This document shows positions 1 through 9,485 of a DNA stretch of 64,000 nt, piece by piece. Origin of the DNA: CAVVDY01 sp963819645 (lineage in GTDB: Bacteria > Acidobacteriota > Terriglobia > Terriglobales > Acidobacteriaceae); NCBI GenBank assembly GCA_963819645.1, contig CAWFWZ010000001.1, positions 310,001 through 374,000 on the forward strand. The letters run 5' to 3'. A program made the position numbers and the translations under genes. Numbering within the stretch: position 1 is the stretch's first letter; every line of letters begins with the position of its first letter. Under the pieces are notes generated by a model. That model was not told the origin of the DNA, did no database searches, and saw nothing but the letters and a program-made list of their open reading frames with translations.

Positions 1-117
1 GAACTTCACCGACGCTTCTCCCGGCGGGCTGAGCACTGGCTTCTGCTGCGCCGGTAGAGACGTACTCGCCATCGTAACGGCGATAAGAATCGGCAATAGA
101 GATCGGGCGACTTTCAT
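1..117 (-). CDS. Secreted protein, probable DUF2911 family (5' part only)
   Basis: Only the first 39 codons are in the window; the gene runs off the left edge. The N-terminus is a typical Sec signal peptide (MKVARSLLPILIAVTMAS, then a small-residue site before QQKP). The mature start, LSPPGEASVKF, resembles the opening of DUF2911 proteins, whose function is unknown. A GGAGG ribosome-binding site sits just upstream of the ATG at 115-117. The family call rests on a short segment and is tentative; export is clear. Confidence 0.55.
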   Translation of the reverse strand, partial: MKVARSLLPILIAVTMASTSLPAQQKPVLSPPGEASVKF

Positions 118-244
118 GATTTCCTCCAAGCTTCTCGAATACGGCGAACTCGCTCTATTATTCACACCCGCTGCTGCCCTCACAATCTCGGCATGGGCCT
201 CGCCCGGCAAGCGGGCTTTGGGGAAACGTGGATAAAATATCCCC

Positions 245-760
245 ATGCCCGATAGCGATTTGCCCTGCCTCGAGATGTTGGAAGCGACGCCCGAAATTCT
301 GCGTGGCCTTATGTGCGAAGTCTCCGACGAAGATGCTCGCTGGAAGCCCGACGCCGGCCGTTTTTCCATCGCTGAAGTGTTGGCGCATCTCTCTCACTCC
401 GAAGGTCATTGCTATCGCATGCGAATAGATCGATTCATGGCCGAAGATTCTCCCTCGTTCCAAGCAGACGATGCCCAGATGTACCTCGCGCTTTACCGCA
501 ACGCCGATCCCGAAGATGCCTTCGATGACTTCGAAGAGCAGCGCGAGAGCAATCTGGATTTTCTGCAGAGCCTGCCTCCCGGCTCCGGCGATCGCAAAGC
601 GCATCACGCGGAAGTCGGTGAGATTACCCTCTCCCAAATGCTGCACGAATGGACGCTGCATGACCTCGGTCATATTCGTCAGATTGCCGAACTGGTACGG
701 GCGCGAAAATATCTGGCAGGCGCCGGCCCCCTGGGCAACTCCTACCAGTTAAAGCCATGA
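245..760 (+). CDS. DinB-family protein
   Basis: 171 residues. The fold is suggested by the conserved histidines of the DinB/YfiT four-helix metal-binding family: an early H in LAHLSHSEGH (about residues 47-56) and a C-terminal HEWTLHDLGHIRQ block (about 134-146). Members bind a divalent metal through three His and often act as thiol-dependent transferases or hydrolases; the substrate here cannot be read from sequence. It starts 128 bases from the divergent secreted-protein gene, so the two likely share an intergenic promoter region. Confidence 0.8.
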   Translation: MPDSDLPCLEMLEATPEILRGLMCEVSDEDARWKPDAGRFSIAEVLAHLSHSEGHCYRMRIDRFMAEDSPSFQADDAQMYLALYRNADPEDAFDDFEEQRESNLDFLQSLPPGSGDRKAHHAEVGEITLSQMLHEWTLHDLGHIRQIAELVRARKYLAGAGPLGNSYQLKP

Positions 761-907
761 TGTTCCGCCTTGGATCGGTGCCCTACATTTCCTCCCTACT
801 ACGGCGCGCAGATGGGTGGCCCGCGCAACACTCATTCTCGAGTTCATCGACTACTTAGGGTGCTTGCCTGGACCCTCCCCTACAAACGCGCTTACTCGGG
901 ATGCGTA

Positions 908-1672
908 TCACCGGTGCGAACTCCCCCGAAGCTTCCACAGGATTTGACGGAACATTCCGACGACGATTTCCCCGTCAGCTTCGGTCAGCTTCATGCGAAG
1001 CAGCAGCCGGCGAAGTTGTTCTTCCGAAGACGCAGCCGCCGCTTCGGAGTAATAGCCGGAACACTCCAGAGCTTCGTGCATGACCTCGGCGAGCCGCTGC
1101 AGACTTTGCATGTTCGCTGGAGGATCGGCAGCAGCGATGGCTTCGGATTCCACGGTTGCTGAACTCTGCTTCCATGTTCGGGCCAGTTCGTATAGCACCA
1201 CGACCGCGGACTGCGCGAGATTCATGGAAGGACATTGCTCGGTTGTGGGAATCCGCATCAGCCAATGGCAGTAGCTCATGTCTTCATTAGCGAGGCCGCG
1301 TTTTTCGGAACCAAACAACAGTGCGATCCTCCCGCTGTGTGCGGCGTCAGCGATCTGACGGGCTGCGTCGGGCAGGTTGATTAGCGGAAGGCTTACGCTG
1401 CGATTTGTGGCTGCGGTTGTGCCAATGACGAGCGTGCAGTCGGCGACGGCTTCCGCAACGCTCTGGCAGACCTCGGCGTTGGCTAAAAGCTCGCTGGCTC
1501 CGACCGCTGAGCGGGCTTCGCGAAACGCCAGATCATACGGCGCCACCAGCCGCAACTGCGACGCGCCGAAGTTCGCCATCGCTCGTGCTACCGCTCCGAT
1601 GTTGAGCGGATTACGGGTGCGCACCAGGACGACGCACAAACCTTGGTCGAAGTTGGTATCAGCAGCAGACAT
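908..1672 (-). CDS. SpoU/TrmJ-type RNA 2'-O-methyltransferase
   Basis: 254 residues. The N-terminal half has the SPOUT knot motifs: VLVRTRNPLNIGAVARAMANFG (motif 1 region), LLFGSEKRGLANED (motif 2, about residues 119-132) and IPTTEQCPSMNLAQSAVVVLYEL (motif 3, S-adenosylmethionine-binding knot). This arrangement, with a helical C-terminal extension, matches TrmJ/LasT proteins that methylate tRNA position 32. An rRNA target cannot be excluded. The frame is intact. The gene is convergent with the DinB gene. Confidence 0.85.
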   Translation of the reverse strand: MSAADTNFDQGLCVVLVRTRNPLNIGAVARAMANFGASQLRLVAPYDLAFREARSAVGASELLANAEVCQSVAEAVADCTLVIGTTAATNRSVSLPLINLPDAARQIADAAHSGRIALLFGSEKRGLANEDMSYCHWLMRIPTTEQCPSMNLAQSAVVVLYELARTWKQSSATVESEAIAAADPPANMQSLQRLAEVMHEALECSGYYSEAAAASSEEQLRRLLLRMKLTEADGEIVVGMFRQILWKLRGSSHR

Positions 1673-1890
1673 GACTCAATTATGCGTTGTCGGATGCTCC
1701 TCCCGTCCGTTCAGTTCGGACGAGTGAGACCGAGCAACTTTGAACCTCCATCAATGACTTCGCGCTGCTTGGACAGCTTACCCTCGTGTTCCTCGGCTAC
1801 TCCGAGCGCTCGGCCACCCGCCCGCATAATTTCTGCATCCTCCATCTATGATGGTCATCATTTTTGATGCCAGTCGCGCAAGGAGGCATT

Positions 1891-2673
1891 ATGAAGCTCA
1901 CCGGCAAGAAGGCCCTCATAACTGGAGGCAACAGCGGCATCGGTCTGGCGACAGCCCGTCTTTTCATTGCGGAAGGCGCGCAGGTCGCAATCACTGGGCG
2001 CGACCAGAAAACGCTGGATGAGGCGGTCGCCGACCTCGGACCAAACGCGCGTGGCTACCGCGCAGACCTCACTGTTGCGGAAGATCGCAAGCGTCTCTTC
2101 GCAGCCCTGGCCAAAGATTTCGGGAAGCTCGACATTGTCTTTGCCAACGCCGGCACCACCGGCCGGACGCCGACCGGCACGGCCGACGAGACCATTTTTG
2201 AGAACGTAATCCACACCAACCTCACTGGGGCTTTCTTCACCGCGAATTCAGCGGCGCCTCTGCTGAACGACAGCGGCAGCATCATCTTTAACGGGTCGGT
2301 ACATAACTATCTCGGCCAACCCGGCGTCGCCGCTTATGCAGCCACCAAGGGCGGCCTCGTCTCGATGGCACGTTCCATCGCCGCCGACCTTGCTCCGCGC
2401 AACATTCGCGTGAATGTCGTTGCACCAGGTGCGATCAAGACCCCCATTTGGAAGCGTGGACCGCGCGCCAATATTTCCGCAGAAGATTCCGCTAAGGTTG
2501 CGGAGTTTTTCTCTTCTGCAGTTCCGCTGGGCCGTTGGGGTGAGCCGGAAGAGGTTGCGAAAGCCGTGCTCTTCCTTGCGTCAGATGATTCCTCGTACAT
2601 CAACGCGGTCGAACTGATGGTCGATGGCGGAGTCACCGGTGCCCCGTTCGGAGCTCCCATTCTTCGCGGCTGA
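1891..2673 (+). CDS. Short-chain dehydrogenase/reductase
   Basis: 260 residues. The ATG at 1891 is chosen because AGGAGG lies at 1881-1886; an upstream in-frame TTG has no such site. The cofactor motif TGGNSGIG is near the N-terminus, followed by NAG (FANAGT), the catalytic Ser in FNGSVHNY and the YAATK catalytic Tyr-Lys pair. The C-terminus carries the usual SSYINAVELMVDGG block. It is a classical NAD(P)H-dependent oxidoreductase of the FabG-like group. The substrate is unknown and neighbours give no pathway clue. Confidence 0.88.
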   Translation: MKLTGKKALITGGNSGIGLATARLFIAEGAQVAITGRDQKTLDEAVADLGPNARGYRADLTVAEDRKRLFAALAKDFGKLDIVFANAGTTGRTPTGTADETIFENVIHTNLTGAFFTANSAAPLLNDSGSIIFNGSVHNYLGQPGVAAYAATKGGLVSMARSIAADLAPRNIRVNVVAPGAIKTPIWKRGPRANISAEDSAKVAEFFSSAVPLGRWGEPEEVAKAVLFLASDDSSYINAVELMVDGGVTGAPFGAPILRG

Positions 2674-2811
2674 CCTCGCTTCAGTCCCACACATCCCAAA
2701 CGAAGCGAATGTGTGGGGCGCCCGCCGGTCTCGAGTCGCGTAATTGCTTATACAGTTTTTGCCGATGAATTCAATATCGCAGCGTCCCGCAGTGCGATAG
2801 GGTAAAAGCAA

Positions 2812-3525
2812 ATGTCCTCTGCTTCCGATCAACCGGTCTTGGTGCGAAATACAGAGCCGCGTGACTTCGCCGGCATAACCGAATTGTGTTCGCGCATCTA
2901 TCCCGACACTCCTCCATGGAGTGCCGAACAGCTCTCGTCGCACCTCAGGGTCTTTCCCCAAGGCCAGTTCGTGGCGGTGCACGGTGCGGAGGAAAAGGTT
3001 GTCGGCATGAGCGCCAGTCTGATCGTCGATTGGGAAGATTACAAGACCCTCGACGACTGGGAAAGATTCACCGCCAACGGGATGTTTACCAATCACGATC
3101 CGCGTCGAGGCCGCACGTTGTACGGAGCTGAGGTCATCGTCGATCCGGCGTTGCAGCATCATGGCATTGGCGACAAAATCTACAGCGCTCGCCGGACTCT
3201 CACCGAAGCGCACAAGCTGCTGCGCATCCGCGCTGGTTCGCGACTGCGAGGGTATTGCCATTGCGCCGCCAGGCTGAAGCCCGAGGACTACGTCGTCGCC
3301 GTCGTCGAGGGACACGAGTACGACCCGACGCTGAGCTTTCAACTGAAGGAAGGCTTCCACGTGGTCGCGGTGGCGCCGCACTATCTCACCGACGATCCCG
3401 AGAGCCTGGGCTATGCGGCGGTGATTGAGTGGCTGAATCCGCAGCTTATCCGCGACGAACATATTGCCCACCGGCCAACCCGCTTCCTGCGCAAAGCGAT
3501 GGGGAAGGCGATGACGGCTTCGTGA
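2812..3525 (+). CDS. GNAT-family N-acetyltransferase
   Basis: 237 residues. The acetyl-CoA pocket is marked by EVIVDPALQHHGIGDKIY (about residues 104-121), with the Q-x-x-G-x-G-like signature of motif A, and by a later GFHVVAVAPHYL segment. The long insert around residues 60-100 resembles the GNAT half of bifunctional GNAT/carbon-nitrogen hydrolase proteins, but no hydrolase follows. A free-standing acetyltransferase of unknown substrate is the safest call. Confidence 0.8.
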   Translation: MSSASDQPVLVRNTEPRDFAGITELCSRIYPDTPPWSAEQLSSHLRVFPQGQFVAVHGAEEKVVGMSASLIVDWEDYKTLDDWERFTANGMFTNHDPRRGRTLYGAEVIVDPALQHHGIGDKIYSARRTLTEAHKLLRIRAGSRLRGYCHCAARLKPEDYVVAVVEGHEYDPTLSFQLKEGFHVVAVAPHYLTDDPESLGYAAVIEWLNPQLIRDEHIAHRPTRFLRKAMGKAMTAS

Positions 3526-3913
3526 AGTCCGCGCAGCGCTGGGATGGTTGAGTCGCGGGTAAGCTATACAGTTCGGCGAATCCGGTCGACCTTCACGAAT
3601 TCCCGCGCCGTAGGCGCAGCAGAGGATAGCCCAGCCTTTCAAGGCTGGGTAACATGCATACAGCTTCTTGAGTCCCGACAGGGACGGCACAAAGGCCGCA
3701 GCGCAAGTCGCGTACCCTCCCACATTTGCCAACCGCAGGGAAATCTGGGTCGCCCGTCTATTGGCGCTCAGCCCCTTAGCTCTCAGTGAAGTCCCTCGCA
3801 TGTCACAATTTTTCTGAAATTTCGAAACTTTAGAATCATGGAGTTAGCTTACAAATCCCTTCTAAATGATTGATTGCCAGTGGCTTGCACGTACTTAATT
3901 GAGCCACAAGGGG
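3526..3913. repeat. Gene-free stretch with a two-hairpin interspersed element
   Basis: No gene seen in 388 bases. At about 3628-3700 it holds the two-hairpin element also found near 18465, 18585, 40760 and 61890: an AGCCCAGC...GCTGGGT hairpin, a short linker, then GAGTCCC...GGGACGGCAC. A small CGCCGTAGGCG palindrome precedes it. The rest is unremarkable; the last 120 bases are AT-richer and may hold the downstream flank of the convergent gene. Confidence 0.6.
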
Positions 3914-4801
3914 TTACGCCTCACGCACTGGCGTATTTTGCCTCGGCGCGGACTCCTGGCGCTGAGGAGCCTTGCGCGTGAAAGCCGCTTCGACTTGTGC
4001 GACCTCTTCCGAGATACTCACGCGAGGCGCTTGCGCCAGTGACCCGGCCCTGCCCGGATCGGCGATCAGCCTTTGCGCTGCGAGTTGAACGTTGTGCTTG
4101 CGCGCCACCTCTTCGTAGAAGAGCTGCCGGCCGCGGCGCTCGCGACGCCGCAGGTTGCGCTCCTGGTGGGCAGCCAGTTTGGCCGCGGCTTGCTCGCCCT
4201 GCTGTTCGTACACCTCCATCAGCTCTACCTGATCGGCTGTCACCAGAGCCGGAGGAGCGGCGTAGACCTCGCACAGATGTTGTCCGAGTTTGGCTCGTAG
4301 CGGGTCGTTCCCACTCAATCCAACTGCGGGATTGAGTGGGGCACCCGTAGTTTCGTCAGGTGGAAAGGCCACATCGGGATCCACGTTGAGGTCGAGGTTC
4401 GGGGGGAGATCGTGCTCCTGCTCAAAGGTGTCCCACGTTGTGGGAGCAGCGTCGGTCTCGGCCAACTGGAAGCGCGACGGGCGATCCCATGCCTGCTTGC
4501 TCTTCAGGTTCTGCATGGCGAGCCGCAGCACGGTGGTGAGCAGGCGCGCGTATTGGGGATCGATCTCGCGATAGGCGATGGCGTCGGCCAGTTGCATGAG
4601 CGCGACCTGCACCGAGTACAAGTCTTCGAGCAGCGGCAACTTGAGCAGCGGCGCCTGTTGGCGAGCACGTGCGCGTGCGGCCTTCATGCGCCGGCCAATC
4701 TGTTGCAAATGGAATCGGCAGTATTCGCGATTGCGCAACGATGCGGCCTGACAGAGCGCTCCGTTGGCAAGCACGTGGCGGCAGGTTGATAGTTGTGACA
4801 T
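3914..4801 (-). CDS. Conserved protein with N-terminal Cys/His motif
   Basis: 295 residues, function unknown. Residues 7-32 carry the pattern C-x8-C-x10-C-x3-H (CRHVLANGALC, then YCRFH), a probable small zinc-binding unit. From memory this pattern is characteristic of a multi-copy family in Acidobacteria. The middle (about 55-105) is helical; the C-terminal third is rich in Arg, Gln and Glu with a likely coiled coil around QQGEQAAAKLAAHQERNLRR. No membrane segment or signal peptide. Nucleic-acid binding is a guess only. Confidence 0.6.
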   Translation of the reverse strand: MSQLSTCRHVLANGALCQAASLRNREYCRFHLQQIGRRMKAARARARQQAPLLKLPLLEDLYSVQVALMQLADAIAYREIDPQYARLLTTVLRLAMQNLKSKQAWDRPSRFQLAETDAAPTTWDTFEQEHDLPPNLDLNVDPDVAFPPDETTGAPLNPAVGLSGNDPLRAKLGQHLCEVYAAPPALVTADQVELMEVYEQQGEQAAAKLAAHQERNLRRRERRGRQLFYEEVARKHNVQLAAQRLIADPGRAGSLAQAPRVSISEEVAQVEAAFTRKAPQRQESAPRQNTPVREA

Positions 4802-5610
4802 GCGGTTCTCCTGTGGGGCGCGGTTCGTGGTGGGCTGTCAGCTGTCAGCCATCAGCTGTCAGTTACAGCTCTCGGGACGGAACGTAATGTTGCCCCGTCC
4901 GAATCGCTGGTGGTTTTGCTGAGAGCTGACGGCTGACGGCTGAGAGCTTCTTCCCCCACACTTCATCAGTTTCAACACTACGGGAGTGTCAACCGGAAAG
5001 TCGGGTATTTGGTCACAAACGGGGTACACGAAAGGACATGTACTTTAGTAACCTGCGCCGTCCCAAAATGGGAATGGAGTTGGTGATGGCGGTCACAAGA
5101 GGGTGTGACTGAAAAAATACAGCAATAATTTAGAGCCAGCGCGGGACAGTGGGTGGGGACGGTGGGTGGAGTACGGATTGGGCGGGTGGAGTGACGCCTT
5201 CAGGCGTACATACAAGCCTTCTTAGTAGAGATCGGCTTTAGCCGCTGCGGCGAATTCACGGAAGGCTTACCTCAGCGGCTGAAGCCGCCGATTCTATGCG
5301 CGGCATTCGTGCACCGCTGCAGCGGTGTTCCACCCAGCAGGCGCTAAAGCCCGGTGGCTAATTGCACGGTTCGGCACGGCTGAAGCCGTGCCCTGATACA
5401 AAGCTTGAAGGTGCATGTTTCCCCACGCATGAATGCGTGGGCTTCCACCTAACTCCCACTCATTCCAAAGCAAGGAATCAGGGCACGCGACAAACGTGGG
5501 CGCCCATCCGTCATCGCGTTCCCACATTTCCCAAACGAAGGGAAATGTGGGCCACCCAAATGTAGGCCACCCCACCCCGACGCTGCTAGACTTTCAACTC
5601 AGAGACGCTT
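4802..5610. repeat. Gene-free stretch with inverted and palindromic repeats
   Basis: About 800 bases without a supportable gene. Near 4838-4870 and 4917-4950 lie opposed copies of a GCTGTCAGCTGTCAG / GCTGACGGCTGACGG motif. At 5093-5108 is TCACA-AGAGGG-TGTGA. From 5150 to 5460 there is a chain of short GC palindromes: GCCTTCAGGC, GCGGCTGAAGCCGC, GCACGGCTGAAGCCGTGC and CCCACGCATGAATGCGTGGG. Such palindromes recur at 6770, 37690, 51660, 57700, 61580 and 62170. Confidence 0.6.
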
Positions 5611-6700
5611 ATGTATTCATCTGCAAAAGACAATGGCTCCAAGACCACTGACGCGCTGATCGATCTGCGTTCTGACACTGTTACCAAGCCCTCGCCGGAG
5701 ATGCGGCGCGCCATGTTTGAAGCCGAGGTTGGCGACGACGTTTATGGCGAAGACCCGACCATCAATCGCCTGGAGCAGCGCGCGGCCGAGATCTTCGGAC
5801 GCGAGGCCGGCGCTGTTTGTGCCCAGCGGAACCATGGGCAACCAGATCGCGATCAAGCTGCACACCACGCATGGGCAAGAGGTGATCTGCGATGAGCGCG
5901 GCCACGTGTTTAATTACGAGATGGCGATGATGGCGCACTTCTCGGGAGTGGTGGCGCGCACGGTGGCGACCGCGGACGGCATCCTGACCTGGGCGCTGGT
6001 GCAGCCGAAGCTGCGCGGCAAGAGTTATCACTCGGCGAAGACCGGCCTGGTGTCGCTGGAGAACACGCACAACATGGCGGGAGGGACGGTGACTCCGCCG
6101 GAAGTGTTCGACGAAGTTTGCGACCGCGTACACGAGGCCGGGCTGCCGGTGCATCTCGATGGCGCGCGGGTGTTCAATGCTTCGGTCGCGCTCGGAATTC
6201 CGGTGGACAAGCTGACGGCGAAGGCCGATACGGTGATGTTCTGTTTGTCGAAAGGGCTGGGCGCTCCGGTGGGATCGATGCTGGTGGGGCGGGCCGATCA
6301 GATCGATCGCGGACGCATCTACCGCAAAGCGCTGGGCGGAGGCATGCGGCAGGCGGGCATTCTTGCGGCCGCAGGACTGATCGCGCTGGAGCAGGGGCCG
6401 GCGAAGCTTGCAGCCGATCATGCGAACGCGAAGTTTCTGGCCGATGGACTGGCGAAGATTCCGGGATTCAAGATCGATCCGGCGAAGGTGCAAACGAACA
6501 TCCTGATCTGCGACATCAGCGGAACCGGCATGACTTCAGCCGAGTTGTCGAAGAAACTGCGAGAACACGGAGTGCTGGCCAACGGCGTCGGTCCACAGGC
6601 GATTCGTTTCGTCACGCATCTTGATGTGTCGCGCGAGCAGTGTGCGAAGGCGCTGGAGGTTGTAGCGACGGTGTGCAGTGCGATGGCGCAGAAGGCGTGA
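5611..6700 (+). CDS. ltaE: Low-specificity L-threonine aldolase (frame disrupted)
   Basis: PLP enzyme cleaving L-threonine or L-allo-threonine to glycine and acetaldehyde. The N-terminal IDLRSDTVTKPSPEMRRAM and VGDDVYGEDPT blocks are in one frame. From about 5810 the homology continues in the next frame with FVPSGTMGNQIAI, the HLDGARVFNA block and the PLP-lysine motif SKGLGAPVGS. Deleting one G at about 5808-5811 restores a single chain of about 362 residues, a normal length. I read this as a sequencing insertion, not decay, since both halves are fully conserved. Confidence 0.85.
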
Positions 6701-6858
6701 AGCTTCGCGGCGGACCGCACAAAAGCAGGTCCTTCGCTCCGCTCAGGATGACAAATCTATAGGGGTATGCGTGACGGCACGGCCGAAGCCGTGCCCCTTC
6801 AAACCGCGGATGGTATCGGCACGGCTGAAGCCATGCCCTTTGAAGCTGGGGAGCAACC
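6701..6858. repeat. Repeat-filled gap before the SelW-like gene
   Basis: Contains one copy of the TGTCATC-type element in reverse sense (about 6719-6755, CAGGTCCTTCGCTCCGCTCAGGATGACA) followed by two GGCACGGC-TGAAGCC-type palindromes (about 6772-6840). The last bases supply the GGGGAG ribosome-binding site of the next gene. Confidence 0.6.
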
Positions 6859-7089
6859 ATGCAGATTGAAATTCGCCGCTGTCTGATATGACCGGGGTTG
6901 CGACGCTTGGCCGGGAGCCTGAAGCGCGAACTCGAATCGAAATACGGCATCCAGCCGAAGGTGAGGCACGCTTACCACGAACTGGAAGTGCTGGTCGATG
7001 GTCGCAGCGTTTTTTGCTACACCAAGGCACAGCGGATCCCCACCGTCGAAGGGATTATCGAGGCGATTGGAATAAATCGGGGGCAATAG
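6859..7089 (+). CDS. SelW/Rdx-like thioredoxin-fold protein, candidate selenoprotein (in-frame UGA)
   Basis: Reading from the ATG at 6859 gives IEIRRCLI-UGA-PGLRRLAGSL, then KYGIQPKVRHAYHELEVLVDG and FCYTKAQRIPTVEGIIEAI, ending with TAG at 7087-7089: 76 residues. The family (SelW/SelT/SelH/Rdx) has a CxxC or CxxU redox motif at the end of the first strand. Here the UGA at 6889-6891 falls exactly at the second redox position. GGGGAG at 6848-6853 precedes the ATG. Conserved sequence continues far past the UGA in the same frame, so termination there would remove the whole fold. Downstream the mRNA forms a SECIS-like stem-loop. Truncation or a C-to-A base error are the alternatives. Confidence 0.72.
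6889..6926 (+). promoter_or_regulatory. Candidate bacterial SECIS after UGA of SelW-like gene
   Basis: UGA at 6889-6891. Stem CGCTT+GGC (6904-6911) pairs with GCC and AAGCG (6917-6919, 6922-6926), with a 2-nt bulge. The 5-nt loop CGGGA is at 6912-6916. UGA-to-loop distance is 20 nt and the second loop base is G; both fit the bacterial SECIS rule (16-37 nt, G among the first two loop bases). Confidence 0.6.
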
Positions 7090-7106
7090 CTTATATACTG
7101 TCGCGC

Positions 7107-9024
7107 ATGTCACGTAAGCCCGATCTGACTGCACGAATTCTTCTCTGCGCATTGTGCGCGCTTATCGTCTGTGCCCCATGCGCGCCGCTGGCTGCGCAGG
7201 ATGAGTCCAAAGCTCCCGCAGTCCAGCAGCAGTACAAGCCGCAGCATTTCACCTACCAGGAAGTCATGATCCCGATGCGCGATGGCGTGCGGCTGCAGAC
7301 GGTGATACAGGCGCCCAAGGATGCGTCGGGACCGCTGCCGATCCTGCTGACGAGAACTCCTTATGGAGTGGCCGAGAATGGCGACCACTTCAACGAAGCG
7401 GGACGCGCCGACGATCTGATTGCCGACGGCTACATCTTCGTCTCGCAGAACATTCGCGGCCGTTTCAAGTCGGAAGGGACGTTCGTCATGCAACGCCCGC
7501 CGCGCGACAAGAGCGATCCCAAGTCGATCGACGAAGGCACCGATGCGTACGACACTATCGACTGGCTGATCAAGAATGTGCCTAATAACAACGGACGCGT
7601 GGGCATCTGGGGGATTTCTTATCCCGGATGGCTGGTCACGCAGGCGCTGCTGGAGCCGCATCCGGCGTTGAAGGCAGCCAGCGAGCAGGCCTCGCCCGAC
7701 GACATGTTCATCAACGACGACTTCCATCACAACGGCGCGTTTCGCTTGAGCTATGGCTTCGAGTACTCGGCGCTGCTTGAGACATCGAAAGAGAAGAACA
7801 CCGACTTCGCGTTCGATCAGTACGACACCTACTCGTGGTACCTGAACCTGGGGGCGCTATCCAACGCCAACGCTCGTTACTTTCACGGTAGCCTGCCTAC
7901 GTGGAATGATTTTGTCGAACATCCCAATCACGACTTCTGGAAGCAGCACTCGGTTACGGAGTATCTAAAGCATACGACCGTCCCGAATCTAAACGTCGCG
8001 GGGTTTTACGATCAGGAAGATTTCGTCGGCCCCACGCGCATCTACGCCACGCTGGAGCAGACCGACAGCGATCACCTGAACTACTTCGTCGCCGGACCAT
8101 GGAACCACGGTGGCTGGATGGGTGAGAGCGGACGCAAGCTTGGCGACATCGACTGGGGAAGCGACATCTCGCGCTACTATCGCGCCCACATCTTCGCGCC
8201 GTGGTTCGCGCACTGGCTGCATGACAAGCCGCTTAATCAGCCGGAAGCAATGACCTTCGAGACCGGCTCAAACCAGTGGAAGAGCTACGACAAGTGGCCG
8301 CCGACGCAGGGCGTGACCGAGAAGAAGCTCTACCTTCACGCGAATGGCAAAGCGTCGTTCGATGCGCCCTCGGAGCAAGACGCGTTCGACGCTTACATTT
8401 CCGATCCGGCGAACCCCGTGCCTTACCGTCATCGCCCGGTGACGCCGACGTATCCCGAATCCGACGTGGACGACGTGGCTGGTCGAGGACCAGCGCTTCG
8501 TCGAGCATCGGCCTGACGTGCTGACGTGGGAGACGGATCCGCTGACGGAGAACATCACCGTCACCGGCGACATCGTCGCTGATTTATTCGCGGCGACCAG
8601 CGGCAGCGACAGCGACTGGGTGGTGAAGCTGATTGATGTGTATCCCGAGGACTACCAGAAGATCACCGAAGACGATGCGGAGAAGAACGCCGGCCCGGTG
8701 CTAAACGGCTATGAGTTGATGATCGCGGACGACATTTTGCGCGGGCGCTATCGCAACAGTTTCGAGACTCCTGAGGCGATTACGCCCAACAAAGTCACGG
8801 AGTACAAGATCGACCTGCATCCCAACGACCATTTGTTCATGAAAGGCCACCGCATCATGGTGCAGGTGCAGAGCACGTGGTTCCCGCTCTACGATCGCAA
8901 TCCGCAGAAGTTTGTGCCGAACATTTATAAAGCCACCGACGCGGACTACACCAAGGCAACGCAGAAGATTTATCGCTCGAAGGACGCAGCGTCGAGCATC
9001 GTGCTGCCAGTGGTGGGGAACTAA
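7107..9024 (+). CDS. CocE/NonD-family serine hydrolase, secreted (frame disrupted)
   Basis: The start at 7107 gives a signal peptide (ARILLCALCALIVCAPCAPLAAQ). The alpha/beta-hydrolase core has the nucleophile motif WGISYPGW and the oxyanion/PMRDGVRL strand. The C-terminal part is the jelly-roll of X-Pro dipeptidyl-peptidase/CocE enzymes, including RFVEHRPDVLTWETDPL and GHRIMVQVQSTWFPLYDRNPQ. One extra G near 8463 splits the gene; removing it restores STWTTWLVEDQRFV and a chain of about 638 residues. Probable periplasmic acyl-peptide or ester hydrolase. Confidence 0.85.
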
Positions 9025-9026
9025 CC

Positions 9027-9479
9027 TTATGTAACGCCGTTCACACCGCTCAGAAATCCGCCGAGATGTGCTGTTATGGCTACGACCATTGCGGCCACGA
9101 GTTCTATCGCAAAGCGATGGTTGAAGCCGTCGTCGCTCACCGCTCTTCGAGCGCGAATCTGCAGCCAGGCGGAGATGATAATCAACGTACCTGACGTGCA
9201 GCCGAAGATCAGGTGCAGCAGCAGCAATCCGTGAAGGCGCTGCCCTTCCAACTGCCATCGCCACGCCAGGAATCCTGTGATCATCACCGGAACCGCGAAT
9301 ACCGCCGCAATGACGATGTTGTAGAAAGCCACTGCGGCAAGCGAGGGTCGCTTCGTCCATCTCGCTACCAAGTCGAACGCCACGCCGACCAGAAACAGCG
9401 CAATCGGGAAGTGAATCAGCACCACATGCTGCGCATGTCGCGCCAGCAGCGCTGCTTTGAGACTGAAGGCGGCATTCAT
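9027..9479 (-). CDS. DUF2231-family membrane protein
   Basis: 150 residues with four predicted transmembrane helices. The first contains the family's HVVLIHFPIALFLVGVAFD block and the last ends in TAHLGGFLSG. Function of DUF2231 proteins is not established, but the histidines in the helices suggest a metal or heme site. It is the last gene of a three-gene operon (phosphoesterase, cupredoxin, DUF2231) with a 6-base gap to the cupredoxin. Co-location with a copper protein supports a redox role in the membrane. Confidence 0.8.
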   Translation of the reverse strand: MNAAFSLKAALLARHAQHVVLIHFPIALFLVGVAFDLVARWTKRPSLAAVAFYNIVIAAVFAVPVMITGFLAWRWQLEGQRLHGLLLLHLIFGCTSGTLIIISAWLQIRARRAVSDDGFNHRFAIELVAAMVVAITAHLGGFLSGVNGVT

Positions 9480-9485
9480 GCTGGA

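Noticed and set aside
2581..3801. A 406-codon open frame on the minus strand
   Set aside because: It lies opposite the GNAT gene and part of the SDR gene, has no recognisable domain, and such antisense frames are common in GC-rich codon usage.
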